Of a stretch of DNA of 64,000 bases, positions 47,723 to 55,682 are shown one piece after another. The stretch is from Actinomycetospora chiangmaiensis DSM 45062 (lineage in GTDB: Bacteria; Actinomycetota; Actinomycetes; Mycobacteriales; Pseudonocardiaceae): NCBI RefSeq assembly GCF_000379625.1, contig NZ_KB903240.1:62195-126194 (forward strand), read 5' to 3'. Each line of letters begins with the position of its first letter. The first letter of the stretch is position 1. The translations under genes and the position numbers were made by a program. A model generated the notes under the pieces. That model saw only the letters and a list, made by a program, of their open reading frames with translations. It ran no database searches and had not been told where the DNA came from.

Positions 47723-48846
47723 GGGGCGCTCCTCTCCTGTCGGGTCGAGCTCCGCGGCGCCGCGTCTCCCAGCAGGTCGTCGAGCTCGTCGGCCAGCCGC
47801 GCGAGGGCCGCGTCGTCGGCCGGGTCGGGGCCGTCGAGGAGATCCTTCGCGGCAGCCCGGAGGGTCTCAGGCGCAGGGGCGAGCGCCTCGGTGGGGGCGT
47901 CCGGTGGGAGGCCGCGCCGGGCCGCGAGCCGGCGTCGGGCGTCCGCGCGCAGGATCGCCGCGGCCCGCCCGCGGGCACCGAGCCGGCGGTACAGGGCCGC
48001 GCGCCCCCGCGTCGTCTCGGCCGCCGGGACCCGGACCGGCAGCCGTTCGGCGACCACCGGGCCGAGGCGTCGGCCCCGCCAGAGCGCGGCCGCACCGCCG
48101 GCGACCAGGAGCATCACGGTGCCCCAGAGCCAGCCGCGCGGGACGAGGTCGACCAGGGACGCCTCGCCGTCGGCCCCGGGCGCGGGCAGGTACCAGAGCA
48201 CCCGCGGGTGGGCGCCGAGCAGCGTCGTCGTCAGGGCGGCGTTCCCCGCGCGGTCGAGCGCCTCGTTGGTGAACGGGGTCGCGCTGCCGACCACGACGGT
48301 ACGGCCGCTGACCGCGACCGGGGCGACCCCGGCGGCCGGGTAGCAGCCGACGGCGGGCGGGGTGACCGCGTAGACCGCCCCGTCCAGGGTGAGCGGGCCG
48401 GCGGCGAGTGCGGCCGGGAGCGGGCAGGCCGGCGCCGGGACGACCCCGGTGGTGAGCAGGTCCGGCGGCGACTGCGTGCCGCGGACCCCGGGCGCGAGGG
48501 CCTCCAGGGTCGCGGCGTCCGGGGCGACCAGCACGACGTCGGAGCCGCTGTGGGCCACCGCGATCCGGCCCGTCGTCCCGAGGCGGGAGGGGAGGGCGAC
48601 CAGCACCGTGGTGTCGGGCCCGGCGGCGACGACGTCCTCGGGCCGGGTGACCGCATCCACCCGGATCCCCTGCTCGCGCAGGACCGCCACGAGGGCCCCG
48701 CTGCCCGCGGCGTCGACGCCGTCGGGCTCCAGCAGCCCCTGCCCGGCCCGGGCCCCGGCGATCGCGAGCACGACGGCGGCGAGCAGCACGAGCGCCCCGA
48801 CCACGAGCGGCCCCCGGGCGCGACGGGCGCGGACGCGCAGGGTCAC
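47719..48846 (-). CDS. DUF4350 domain protein
   Basis: A 375-residue membrane-anchored protein: basic N-terminus, one helix (GPLVVGALVLLAAVVLAIAG), extracytoplasmic DUF4350 domain with GSGALVAVLREQGIRVD and VLVALPSRLG, GSATPFTNEALDRAGNAAL, a second helix (GWLWGTVMLLVAGGAAALW), and a cytoplasmic helical tail ending before moxR. DUF4350 resembles the GATase-like domain of gliding/secretion proteins; its partner role in MoxR loci (Rv3691 equivalent) is unknown. GTG start overlaps the DUF4129 stop. Confidence 0.9.
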
Positions 48847-49466
48847 CCGGCGACCACCGGCAGCTCGCGGACCGCGCGGTCGGCGGACCGCATCCGGTCC
48901 ACCGAGCCCGCGTCGGCGGGGCGGCCGCCGTAGACCGTCTCGTCGAAGCAGCGGGCCGCGTCCGTCAGGGCCCCGATGGCCGCGGGCAGCACCGCCGACG
49001 CCTCCCGCGCCGCCTCCCCCGCGGTCCGGCCCGGGCGGGCGGCGAGCACGTCGCGTTCCTCCAGGTCGCGGACGAGGGCGCGCATCCACTCGCGGACCGC
49101 CTCGTCGTACCGCCCGGCGTCGCCCTGCTCCTCGGCGCGGCGCCGGTGGTCGGCGGCGGTGAGACCCACGGCGTCGAGCGGGGCCGACCCCGACCCCGCG
49201 GTGCGCGCCGAGCGCCCCAGCCGCCACCGCACCACGGCGACCGCCACGACCACGAGCGCGACGACGACGAGCACCCCGCCCGCGCCCCCGAGCCGCTGGG
49301 CGGTGAACAGGCCGACGAGGTCGTCGAGCCGGTCCAGCAGCCACCGACCCACCCGCGCGAGCAGCCCGGGCTCGCGGCCGGCGTACGCGGCCTTCGCGAG
49401 CTCGCGCGCCGCCAGCTCCCGCGCCTGGTCGGCCGTCGGGGTGAAGGGCGGCGGAGGCCGGGTCAC
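48843..49466 (-). CDS. DUF4129 domain protein
   Basis: A 207-residue protein with an N-terminal Pro-rich then helical part (ADQARELAARELAKAAYAG), one membrane helix (GGVLVVVALVVVAVAVV), and the C-terminal DUF4129 domain with YDEAVREWMRALVRDLEERDVL and the ending FDETVYGGRPADAGSVDRM. It is typical of MoxR/DUF58/DUF4350 operons. GTG start lies seven bases after the previous gene's stop. Confidence 0.9.
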   Translation of the reverse strand: MTRPPPPFTPTADQARELAARELAKAAYAGREPGLLARVGRWLLDRLDDLVGLFTAQRLGGAGGVLVVVALVVVAVAVVRWRLGRSARTAGSGSAPLDAVGLTAADHRRRAEEQGDAGRYDEAVREWMRALVRDLEERDVLAARPGRTAGEAAREASAVLPAAIGALTDAARCFDETVYGGRPADAGSVDRMRSADRAVRELPVVAG

Positions 49467-49473
49467 GTCCCGC

Positions 49474-50655
49474 TCACGCCAGCCCGTGAGCGGCCCGCTG
49501 CAGCTCGATGTCGAAGCCCTCGCGGCGCATCCGCTGGTCGATGTAGAGCAGGCCGGTGACGCCGGCCTGGAACGGGGCGGTGAGCGCGGTGCCGATCACG
49601 CTGCCCACGGAGGAGATCAGAAGCGGCCCGACCGTGTAGGGACTGGTGCCCACCGCGGCCGCGACCGCGGCGGCACCGCCCCCGAACGGGATGCCGATGA
49701 TCCCGGCGATGATCAGCACGATCACGTAGGTCAGCAGCAGCGTGCCGAGGATCGCCCAGAAGCGGCCGCTGACGAGCGTGCGCGAGCGGGACAGGGCGGC
49801 GACCACCCCGACGCCCTCGAGGACGTAGGCCGGGGCCGCGAGGGAGAGCAGGACACCGACGACGAGGGACGCGACGGCGCCCACCAGGATCCCGAGCACC
49901 AGCAGCCCGGCGGCGAGCGTCGTCGATCCGGCCAGGTAGGCGAGGCCGGCGGGCACGAGGCACACCACGAAGGCGGCCGCCCCCACCAAGGCCACGAGCA
50001 CGACGACGCCGAGCAGCCCGGGCAGCCGGGGCCGGGCCGCGTTCCAGCACTCCCGGGCGTCGACCGGGGCACCGAGTACCGAGCGGGACAGGACGACCAC
50101 GAGCAGGCCCGTCAGCACCGTGTTGGCGAGCAGCCCCACCACGGCGGACGCCCCGAGCAGCGCCGCCGCCCCGCCGATCACCCCGGAGAGGCGGGCGAGG
50201 TCCGGCGTCGTGCCCGCGGGGCCGACGAAGGCCTCGAGCGACTGCCCGTAGAAGGCCTGGAACGGGGCCTGGATGAGCGTGGTGACCACCGCGACCACCG
50301 CCGACACCCCGAGCACGACCCTCGGGTGCGCCCGGATGTACTGGAACGCGCCGTCGAGCAGCTCGCCCAGCGCGAGCGGGCGCAGCGGCACGATCCCGGG
50401 CCGCGGCGAGGCGACCGGGCCGCCGAAGCCCCACGGGTCACCGGCCGGCGGGGCCGTGCGCGGCACCTGGGCCGGCGGGGGCCCCTGAGGCGGCCGCGGC
50501 GGCCCCGGCGGCGTCGAGCCCGGGCTCTGCCACCCGCCGGTCGGTTGCTCGGCCGGCCGCTCGCTCGCCGGGCCGGTCGGCTCCCAGGGCGGGACGCCGT
50601 CCGAGCCGGACCCCGCCCCGTCGTCGGGGCTCCTGCGGTCCTGCGGCTCGCCCAC
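49474..50655 (-). CDS. Glycerophosphodiester-phosphodiesterase-membrane-domain-like protein
   Basis: A 393-residue protein. The first 90 residues are Pro/Gly-rich and disordered (a core copy of the 15-mer lies here at 50617-50628). Then comes LRPLALGELLDGAFQYIRAHPRVVLG, the hallmark of the membrane domain found in some GdpD proteins and in MoxR-operon proteins, followed by about six helices and a closing IDQRMRREGFDIELQRA, which is the cytoplasmic signature. First gene of the leftward MoxR operon; GGAGAGGA lies just before the GTG. Its function is unknown. Confidence 0.85.
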   Translation of the reverse strand: MGEPQDRRSPDDGAGSGSDGVPPWEPTGPASERPAEQPTGGWQSPGSTPPGPPRPPQGPPPAQVPRTAPPAGDPWGFGGPVASPRPGIVPLRPLALGELLDGAFQYIRAHPRVVLGVSAVVAVVTTLIQAPFQAFYGQSLEAFVGPAGTTPDLARLSGVIGGAAALLGASAVVGLLANTVLTGLLVVVLSRSVLGAPVDARECWNAARPRLPGLLGVVVLVALVGAAAFVVCLVPAGLAYLAGSTTLAAGLLVLGILVGAVASLVVGVLLSLAAPAYVLEGVGVVAALSRSRTLVSGRFWAILGTLLLTYVIVLIIAGIIGIPFGGGAAAVAAAVGTSPYTVGPLLISSVGSVIGTALTAPFQAGVTGLLYIDQRMRREGFDIELQRAAHGLA

Positions 50656-50717
50656 GGTGTCCTCTCCCGGTCCGACCTGATCGACTTCGTCACCCCCGAT
50701 CGTGCCACGATGGCGCG

Positions 50718-51329
50718 ATGCCTCTCGGGACCGCGCTCTGGCGTCGCCTGGACGAGCCGCACGGGCTCGTCCACGGCGTGATCTCGGAGATGGCGCCGAC
50801 CCCCGAGCAGCCCGACGCGGCGTTCCTGCTGGACGGGGCCGCGCTCGGCGCCGACTCCCCCGACGACACCGGCCCGATCGGCGAGCAGCAGGCCCCGCGC
50901 CCGTGGTCGGCGCGGTTCTCGGTGGTCGTGGACGCGCGGTGGCAGACCCGGGCGTGCTTCCTCGAGGCGCTCGGTGGCGACGGGCTGGACCGGGTCACGT
51001 TGACCGCCGACGCCCTGGGCCGGTGGACGCTCGACGGCCGGCCGTGGCCCGAGCTCGAGGGCTGCCACGACGTCGACATCTCGATCTCCCCGCTGACCAA
51101 CACCCTGGTGGTCCGGCGCCTCGACCTCGCCGTCGGGGAGGAGCGCACCGTCGACGTCGCGTGGGTCGACGTGCCGTCGCTGGCGGTGCGGCGCGTCGCG
51201 CAGACCTACCGCCGGGAGACCGTGGACCGCTGGGTCTACGCCGACCCGCAGTACGGCGCCTTCGGCTTCACCGTGGACCCGCTCGGGCTCGTCCGGGAAT
51301 ACCAGGGGCTGTTCGCGCGGGTCGGCTGA
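50718..51329 (+). CDS. Putative glycolipid-binding protein
   Basis: A 203-residue protein of the glycolipid-binding family (PF06475-like): FSVVVDARWQTRACFLEAL, LDGRPWPELEGCHDVDISISPLTNTLVVRRL, WVDVPSLAVRRVAQTYRR, and YADPQYGAFGFTVDPLGLVREYQGLF. The last two are the diagnostic stretches. Binding to glycolipid is known only for the founding Pseudomonas member. Divergent from the MoxR operon; a CACGAT hexamer lies six bases before the ATG. Confidence 0.88.
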   Translation: MPLGTALWRRLDEPHGLVHGVISEMAPTPEQPDAAFLLDGAALGADSPDDTGPIGEQQAPRPWSARFSVVVDARWQTRACFLEALGGDGLDRVTLTADALGRWTLDGRPWPELEGCHDVDISISPLTNTLVVRRLDLAVGEERTVDVAWVDVPSLAVRRVAQTYRRETVDRWVYADPQYGAFGFTVDPLGLVREYQGLFARVG

Positions 51330-51371
51330 GTAGTCTGGGGCCCCGTCGGGGCCGGCGAGCAAAGGGGTGGC

Positions 51372-52031
51372 GTGCGCAACCGGACACGGGGCCTGCTGGC
51401 ACTCGGCCTGCTCGTCGCGGCCGTGGTGGTGGCGCTCGTCGTGCCGCTGCCGACGCCGACCGAGCTGCGCGAGTGGGTGCTCGCCGTCGGCCCCACCGCG
51501 CCGCTGATCTTCTTCCTCGTGCACGCGATCATCACCACCACACCGATCCCCCGAACCGCCTTCACGCTCGCCGCGGGGCTGATGTTCGGCCCGGTCTGGG
51601 GCATCGCGATCGCCGTCGCGGCGTCCATGGTCTCGGCGCTGGTCGGGTTCTGGATCGCCCGCCGCCTCGGCGGCCGCGCGATCGCCCGGCTCGGCCCGGC
51701 GCGCGTGCGGGCGCTCGAGGAGCGGCTGTGCGAGCGCGAGCTGCTGACCGTGACCTCGTCGCGCCTGGTCGGCATCCCGTTCGCACCGCTGAACTACACC
51801 CTCGGCGTCACCAGCGTGCGCTGGCACGCGTACCTGATCGGCACGCTCGTGGGCCTCGTCCCGGGGACGGCGGCGGTGGTGTTCCTCGGCGACGCCGTGA
51901 CCGGCGGAATCTCGCCGCAGTCGTTCATCGCGTTCGGGATCTCCGGCGGGCTCGGCCTGGTCGGGATCCTGATCTCCGCCCGCGGCCGTCGTCGCCGGGT
52001 GGTCCTTCCCGACGACGGGTCGGCGGCGTAG
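51372..52031 (+). CDS. VTT/DedA-like (TVP38/TMEM64) membrane protein
   Basis: A 219-residue integral membrane protein of the VTT (SNARE-associated/DedA) superfamily: ITTTPIPRTAFTLAAGLMFGPVWG (the conserved re-entrant Gly/Pro segment), WIARRLGGRAIARL, SSRLVGIPFAPLNYTLGVTSVRW, and LVPGTAAVVFLGD. Related proteins are lipid scramblases or flippases for phosphatidylethanolamine or undecaprenyl phosphate. GTG start, AGGGG upstream. Its last eight codons contain an exact copy of the 15-mer (LPDDGS). Confidence 0.9.
   Translation: MRNRTRGLLALGLLVAAVVVALVVPLPTPTELREWVLAVGPTAPLIFFLVHAIITTTPIPRTAFTLAAGLMFGPVWGIAIAVAASMVSALVGFWIARRLGGRAIARLGPARVRALEERLCERELLTVTSSRLVGIPFAPLNYTLGVTSVRWHAYLIGTLVGLVPGTAAVVFLGDAVTGGISPQSFIAFGISGGLGLVGILISARGRRRRVVLPDDGSAA
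52006..52020 (+). repeat. Iterated 15-mer TTCCCGACGACGGGT (exact, at the end of the VTT gene)
   Basis: An exact copy read as LPDDGS, ending three codons before the TAG. It parallels the copy at the end of the MFS gene (12366). Confidence 0.8.
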
Positions 52032-52041
52032 CACGCCCCGC

Positions 52042-52157
52042 GTGCCGGCAATGCGTCACTGCTGGCACTGGACGTCAGACGAGCCACACCGTCGGAGTGG
52101 GCCTGACGATGTGGCCTTTCCTGGCACTGGGTGCACGCAGTGACGCATTGCTGGCAC
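52042..52157. repeat. Composite hairpin repeat between convergent genes
   Basis: Outer arms of 21 bases (52042-52062 and 52137-52157) pair with one mismatch; the left begins GTGCCGGCAATGCGTC. Within are two direct copies of CTGGCACTGG (52062-52071, 52121-52130) and a weaker inner dyad around GAGCCACACCGTC and GATGTGGCC. Its right half is a copy of the 35-base repeat. It lies between the VTT and lipoprotein stops and may end both transcripts. Confidence 0.65.
52117..52151 (-). repeat. 35-base interspersed repeat, copy 3
   Basis: On the minus strand it reads GCAATGCGTCACTGC then a GTGCACCCAGTGCCAGG core. About 29 of 35 positions match copy 1. The T/A and AC/GT changes relative to copy 1 are compensated in the opposite arm (52042-52062), which suggests selection for pairing. 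Confidence 0.65.
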
Positions 52158-52166
52158 CGGGAGGTG

Positions 52167-52484
52167 CTAGCTGCCCGGCGCGGGGGCGGGCGCGCTCGTC
52201 GGGCGCGGCGTGACCTCGGAGGTCTGCGGCGACGGGGTCGGCTGCGGACCCTGCGGGCCGGTGGCCGGGCGAGGAGAGTTCGCCGGAGCCGGCGGGGCGA
52301 CCGCGCCGGGCGTGATCTGCCCGGGGACCGGCGCCGGACCGGGCGGCGGGAAGCCGTCGGTGGAGAACACGTTGGGGTTGGAGGCCGAGCCGGGCGCGGG
52401 CTCGGCGTTGTACACGCACCCCGACAGCACGGCGACCGAGGCCGCCGCGATGACCAGCAAGGACGCCACCCGTCGGGTCTGCAC
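52167..52484 (-). CDS. Putative proline-rich lipoprotein
   Basis: A 105-residue protein with a signal peptide and lipobox: QTRRVASLLVIAAASVAVLSGC, Cys at residue 23. The mature part is Pro/Ala/Thr/Gly-rich (over a third Pro), without recognisable domains; such tails often span peptidoglycan or are surface-exposed. GTG at 52484 is chosen because GGAGAGG is six bases upstream and it places the signal at the N-terminus; 14 more codons are open. Function unknown. Confidence 0.72.
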   Translation of the reverse strand: MQTRRVASLLVIAAASVAVLSGCVYNAEPAPGSASNPNVFSTDGFPPPGPAPVPGQITPGAVAPPAPANSPRPATGPQGPQPTPSPQTSEVTPRPTSAPAPAPGS

Positions 52485-52527
52485 GCTGTCCCTCTCCTCG
52501 AGCTGTGAACCGCTGACGGCGCGCACC

Positions 52528-54060
52528 CTATCGCCTACGCCCCGCGAGCACGCCGCGTGGCGTGATCGACCGGATGGGCTCGGGCGCCACGCCCTCCTCG
52601 CGGAGGACGTCGTTCGCGGCGAGCACCCCGGTCACCGCGGCCCGCTCCATGAGCGCCGAGGGGACGTCGGTGGCCACCCAGTCCCCCGCCAGCCGCAGGC
52701 CCCGGGCGTCGGTCACGACGCCGGGTCGGTGCGCGTGGTAGCCGGGGTCGAAACCGGGCGCGTTGGCGTAGAGGTGGGCGTCGACGTCGAGCACCTCGAG
52801 GTCCGCGAACTCGGGCCAGAGCCCCTCCAGCTCGCGGCGCATCTCGGCGACCAGCTCGTCGCGCGAGGCGTCGTGCGGGCAGGCGTAGGAGTGCAGCTCG
52901 ATCACCGAGCCGCCCGTCCGGGCCGCCCAGGCCGCCGACTCCGCCTCGATGCGGTGGAAGAGCGTGACCGAGTCGAGGATGCGCTCGCGGGTGACGCCGG
53001 TGAAGTCGGCGTGGCGGGCGTCGACGTCGCCCCGGCACCACAGCCGCGCGACGACGTAGGGCTCGCCCCCGGGCAGCTCGGCCACCTGCGCGGCGAGCCG
53101 CGGGGCCGTCGTCGCGAAGCCGGGTGAGCGGGCGAACAGCGCGCGGGTCCCGGGCACGTCGGTGGCGACGACGAGGTGGCGGGCGGTCCGCGACGGTCCG
53201 CCCTCGACGCCGACGGACCAGCCGCCGGGCCCGTCGACGACGACGGTGGCCCGCGCGTCCGTCGTCACCGTGGCGCCGTGCTTCTCCAGCAGCGCCGCGA
53301 ACGGCGACCAGAGCGTGGCGTCGTAGTGGTCGGTCGGCACGTCCATCCCGAGGCCCTCGGGGTTGCCGGTGAAGTAGAAGTGGCACATCGCGAGGAACTC
53401 GGCGGCCGAGTAGCGTTGCTCGGTGTTGAAGAACGAGTGCGCGAAGACCTCGAAGAGCATGGCCCGGCCGCGCTCGGAGAAGCCGAAGGCGTCGAGCAGC
53501 TCGGCGGTGGTGCGGTGGTCGTGCTCGGCGAAGGTGCGCACCGGGTCGTAGCGCAGCATGGCGAGCGCCTCGCGGCCGTCGACCTTGCGGAGGTCGCGCA
53601 GCCGGAAACTGGGCGACTTCCACACCAGCGCGGCGAGATTGGCCAGCGGCGTGGTGGGCAGGTCGCTGAAGTCCTCGGACTCCCACTCCCGGCTCTCCAC
53701 CGGGTAGCCGCCGACGTCGCGCAGGAAGGCGAGGTCCGGGTCGATGCGCCGCAGCACGTCGCGCAACGTGTAGTACTGCCGGAAGAACCCGTGGTAGCCG
53801 TGCTCGACGGTGACCGCGGTCCCGTCGGGCAGCGTCCGCGGCCACGTGCCGAGCCGGCCGCCGAGGCGCGGCGCCGCCTCGAGCAGCTCGACCGCCATCC
53901 CCCGCTCGGCGAGGACGGTGGCCGCGGTCACGCCCGCGAGGCCGCCGCCGACCACCACGACCTTCCCCGACCGCCTATCGGCGTGCTCGTCCCCACTGTC
54001 GGGAGCTACGCGCTGGGGCAGGTCCGGGCGGGGAGCGACCACGACGTGCGGAGAGAACAC
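52528..54060 (-). CDS. CrtU-like FAD-dependent oxidoreductase (carotenoid desaturase superfamily)
   Basis: A 510-residue flavoprotein. The FAD-binding VVVVGGGLAGVTAATVLAERG is near residue 35, LLEAAPRLGGRLGTW follows, then VEHGYHGFFRQYYTLRDVLRRIDPDL, which closely resembles isorenieratene synthase CrtU and related carotenoid beta-ring desaturases, and a C-terminal GLRLAGDWVATDVPSALMERA that completes the flavin site. No other carotenoid gene is nearby. Alternatives are an HpnE-type (hydroxysqualene) or generic amine-oxidase-like protein. The 30-residue lead before the Rossmann motif suggests a later start is possible. Confidence 0.6.
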   Translation of the reverse strand: MFSPHVVVAPRPDLPQRVAPDSGDEHADRRSGKVVVVGGGLAGVTAATVLAERGMAVELLEAAPRLGGRLGTWPRTLPDGTAVTVEHGYHGFFRQYYTLRDVLRRIDPDLAFLRDVGGYPVESREWESEDFSDLPTTPLANLAALVWKSPSFRLRDLRKVDGREALAMLRYDPVRTFAEHDHRTTAELLDAFGFSERGRAMLFEVFAHSFFNTEQRYSAAEFLAMCHFYFTGNPEGLGMDVPTDHYDATLWSPFAALLEKHGATVTTDARATVVVDGPGGWSVGVEGGPSRTARHLVVATDVPGTRALFARSPGFATTAPRLAAQVAELPGGEPYVVARLWCRGDVDARHADFTGVTRERILDSVTLFHRIEAESAAWAARTGGSVIELHSYACPHDASRDELVAEMRRELEGLWPEFADLEVLDVDAHLYANAPGFDPGYHAHRPGVVTDARGLRLAGDWVATDVPSALMERAAVTGVLAANDVLREEGVAPEPIRSITPRGVLAGRRR

Positions 54061-54161
54061 GTCCGCGAGCGTAGGGACCCGGCGGGAGACGCGCCCCCGC
54101 TGGCGGTTGTGGCCTCCCTCCCCGGGGCACTGCTGACCCGAGGACGAGTGCAGGAGGCGCC

Positions 54162-55613
54162 GTGCAGGACAACGAGAAGGCCATCGTCGAAGCGGTCGGG
54201 ACGGGGTTGCGGATCGGGGGGAAGTCCCAGGACACCGGCCGGACGTTCCCGGTCGAGGACCCGTCGACCGGCGACACGATCGCCCACGTCGCCGACGCCG
54301 GGCCCGACGAGGGGCGCGCCGCCCTGGACGCGGCCGTCGCGGCCGCCGACGAGTGGGCGGCCACCCCGCCGCGGCAGCGTTCGGAGATCCTGCGACGCGC
54401 CTTCGAGATCCTCGTCGAACGCCGCGACGAGCTCGCCGTGCTCATGACGCTGGAGATGGGCAAGTCGGTCACCGAGTCGGCGGCCGAGGTGACCTACGCG
54501 GCCGAGTTCTTCCGCTGGTTCTCCGAGGAGGCCGTGCGGATCTCCGGCGACTTCGCGACCGACCCCTCCGGCAAGCGCATGATCGTCATGCGTCGCCCGG
54601 TCGGCCCGTGCCTGCTCATCACCCCCTGGAACATGCCGCTGTCGATGGGCACCCGCAAGATCGGTCCGGCCATCGCCGCGGGCTGCACGATGGTGGTCAA
54701 GCCCGCCGACCTCACGCCGCTGACGATGCTCTACCTCGCCGACGTGCTGGCCGAGGCGGGCCTGCCCGCGGGCGTGCTCAACGTCGTCACGACGACGGAC
54801 CCCGGCGGCGTCGTCGAGCCGCTGCTGCGCGACCCCCGGCTGCGCAAGCTCTCCTTCACCGGCTCCACCGCCGTCGGGCGCACGCTCCTCGCCCAGGCCG
54901 CCGACACCGTGCTGCGGACCTCGATGGAGCTCGGCGGGAACGCGCCGTTCATCGTCTGCGCGGACGCCGACGTCGACAAGGCCGTCGACGGCGCGATGGT
55001 CGCGAAGATGCGGATCATCGGCGAGGCCTGCGTGGCGGCCAACCGCTTCTACGTCCACGCCGACGTGGCCGAGGAGTTCACCGCGAAGATGACCGAGCGG
55101 ATGGGTGCACAGACGGTCGGGCGCGGGACGGAGGAGGGCGTCCAGGTCGGGCCGCTGATCTCGGGCGTGCAGCGCGACAAGGTCGCCGGGCTGGTGTCCG
55201 AGGCCGTGTCCGACGGTGCGACGGTGCGGCTCGGCGGCGAGGTCCCGGACGGTGAGGGCTACTACTACCCGCCCACGGTGCTCGCCGACGTCCCGCCGTC
55301 GACGCGGCTGGCGCACGAGGAGATCTTCGGCCCGGTCGCGCCCATCTTCACGTTCACCGACGAGGACGAGGCGATCCGGCTCGCGAACGACACCGAGTAC
55401 GGCCTCGTCGCCTTCCTCTACACCCAGGACCTGCGGCGGGCCTTCGAGCTCTCCGAGCGGCTCGACGCCGGGATGGTCGGGCTCAACCAGGGCATGGTGT
55501 CCAACCCCGCCGCGCCCTTCGGCGGCGTGAAGCAGTCCGGCCTCGGCCGGGAGGGCGGTCGCGTCGGGATCGACGAGTACCTGGAGACGAAGTACCTCGC
55601 CGTCACGCTGTGA
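54162..55613 (+). CDS. Aldehyde dehydrogenase, succinate-semialdehyde type (first of two)
   Basis: A 483-residue NAD(P)-dependent ALDH. ITPWNMPLSMGTRKIGPAIAAGCTMVVKPA holds the catalytic Asn and cofactor Lys; SFTGSTAVG is the Rossmann turn; MELGGNAPF carries the general-base Glu near residue 256; GEACVAANR has the nucleophilic Cys near 289. The order matches GabD/SSADH-like enzymes, and the loop ALPSAR is replaced. The GTG is preceded by AGGAGG four bases upstream. About two thirds identical by eye to its neighbour, hence a tandem duplicate. Confidence 0.93.
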   Translation: MQDNEKAIVEAVGTGLRIGGKSQDTGRTFPVEDPSTGDTIAHVADAGPDEGRAALDAAVAAADEWAATPPRQRSEILRRAFEILVERRDELAVLMTLEMGKSVTESAAEVTYAAEFFRWFSEEAVRISGDFATDPSGKRMIVMRRPVGPCLLITPWNMPLSMGTRKIGPAIAAGCTMVVKPADLTPLTMLYLADVLAEAGLPAGVLNVVTTTDPGGVVEPLLRDPRLRKLSFTGSTAVGRTLLAQAADTVLRTSMELGGNAPFIVCADADVDKAVDGAMVAKMRIIGEACVAANRFYVHADVAEEFTAKMTERMGAQTVGRGTEEGVQVGPLISGVQRDKVAGLVSEAVSDGATVRLGGEVPDGEGYYYPPTVLADVPPSTRLAHEEIFGPVAPIFTFTDEDEAIRLANDTEYGLVAFLYTQDLRRAFELSERLDAGMVGLNQGMVSNPAAPFGGVKQSGLGREGGRVGIDEYLETKYLAVTL

Positions 55614-55682
55614 GTAGCGGGGCGACGCTACGGGCACCTGTGCCTGACCGAACGAGCACGAACGAGGAGATGAGCGCTTCAG

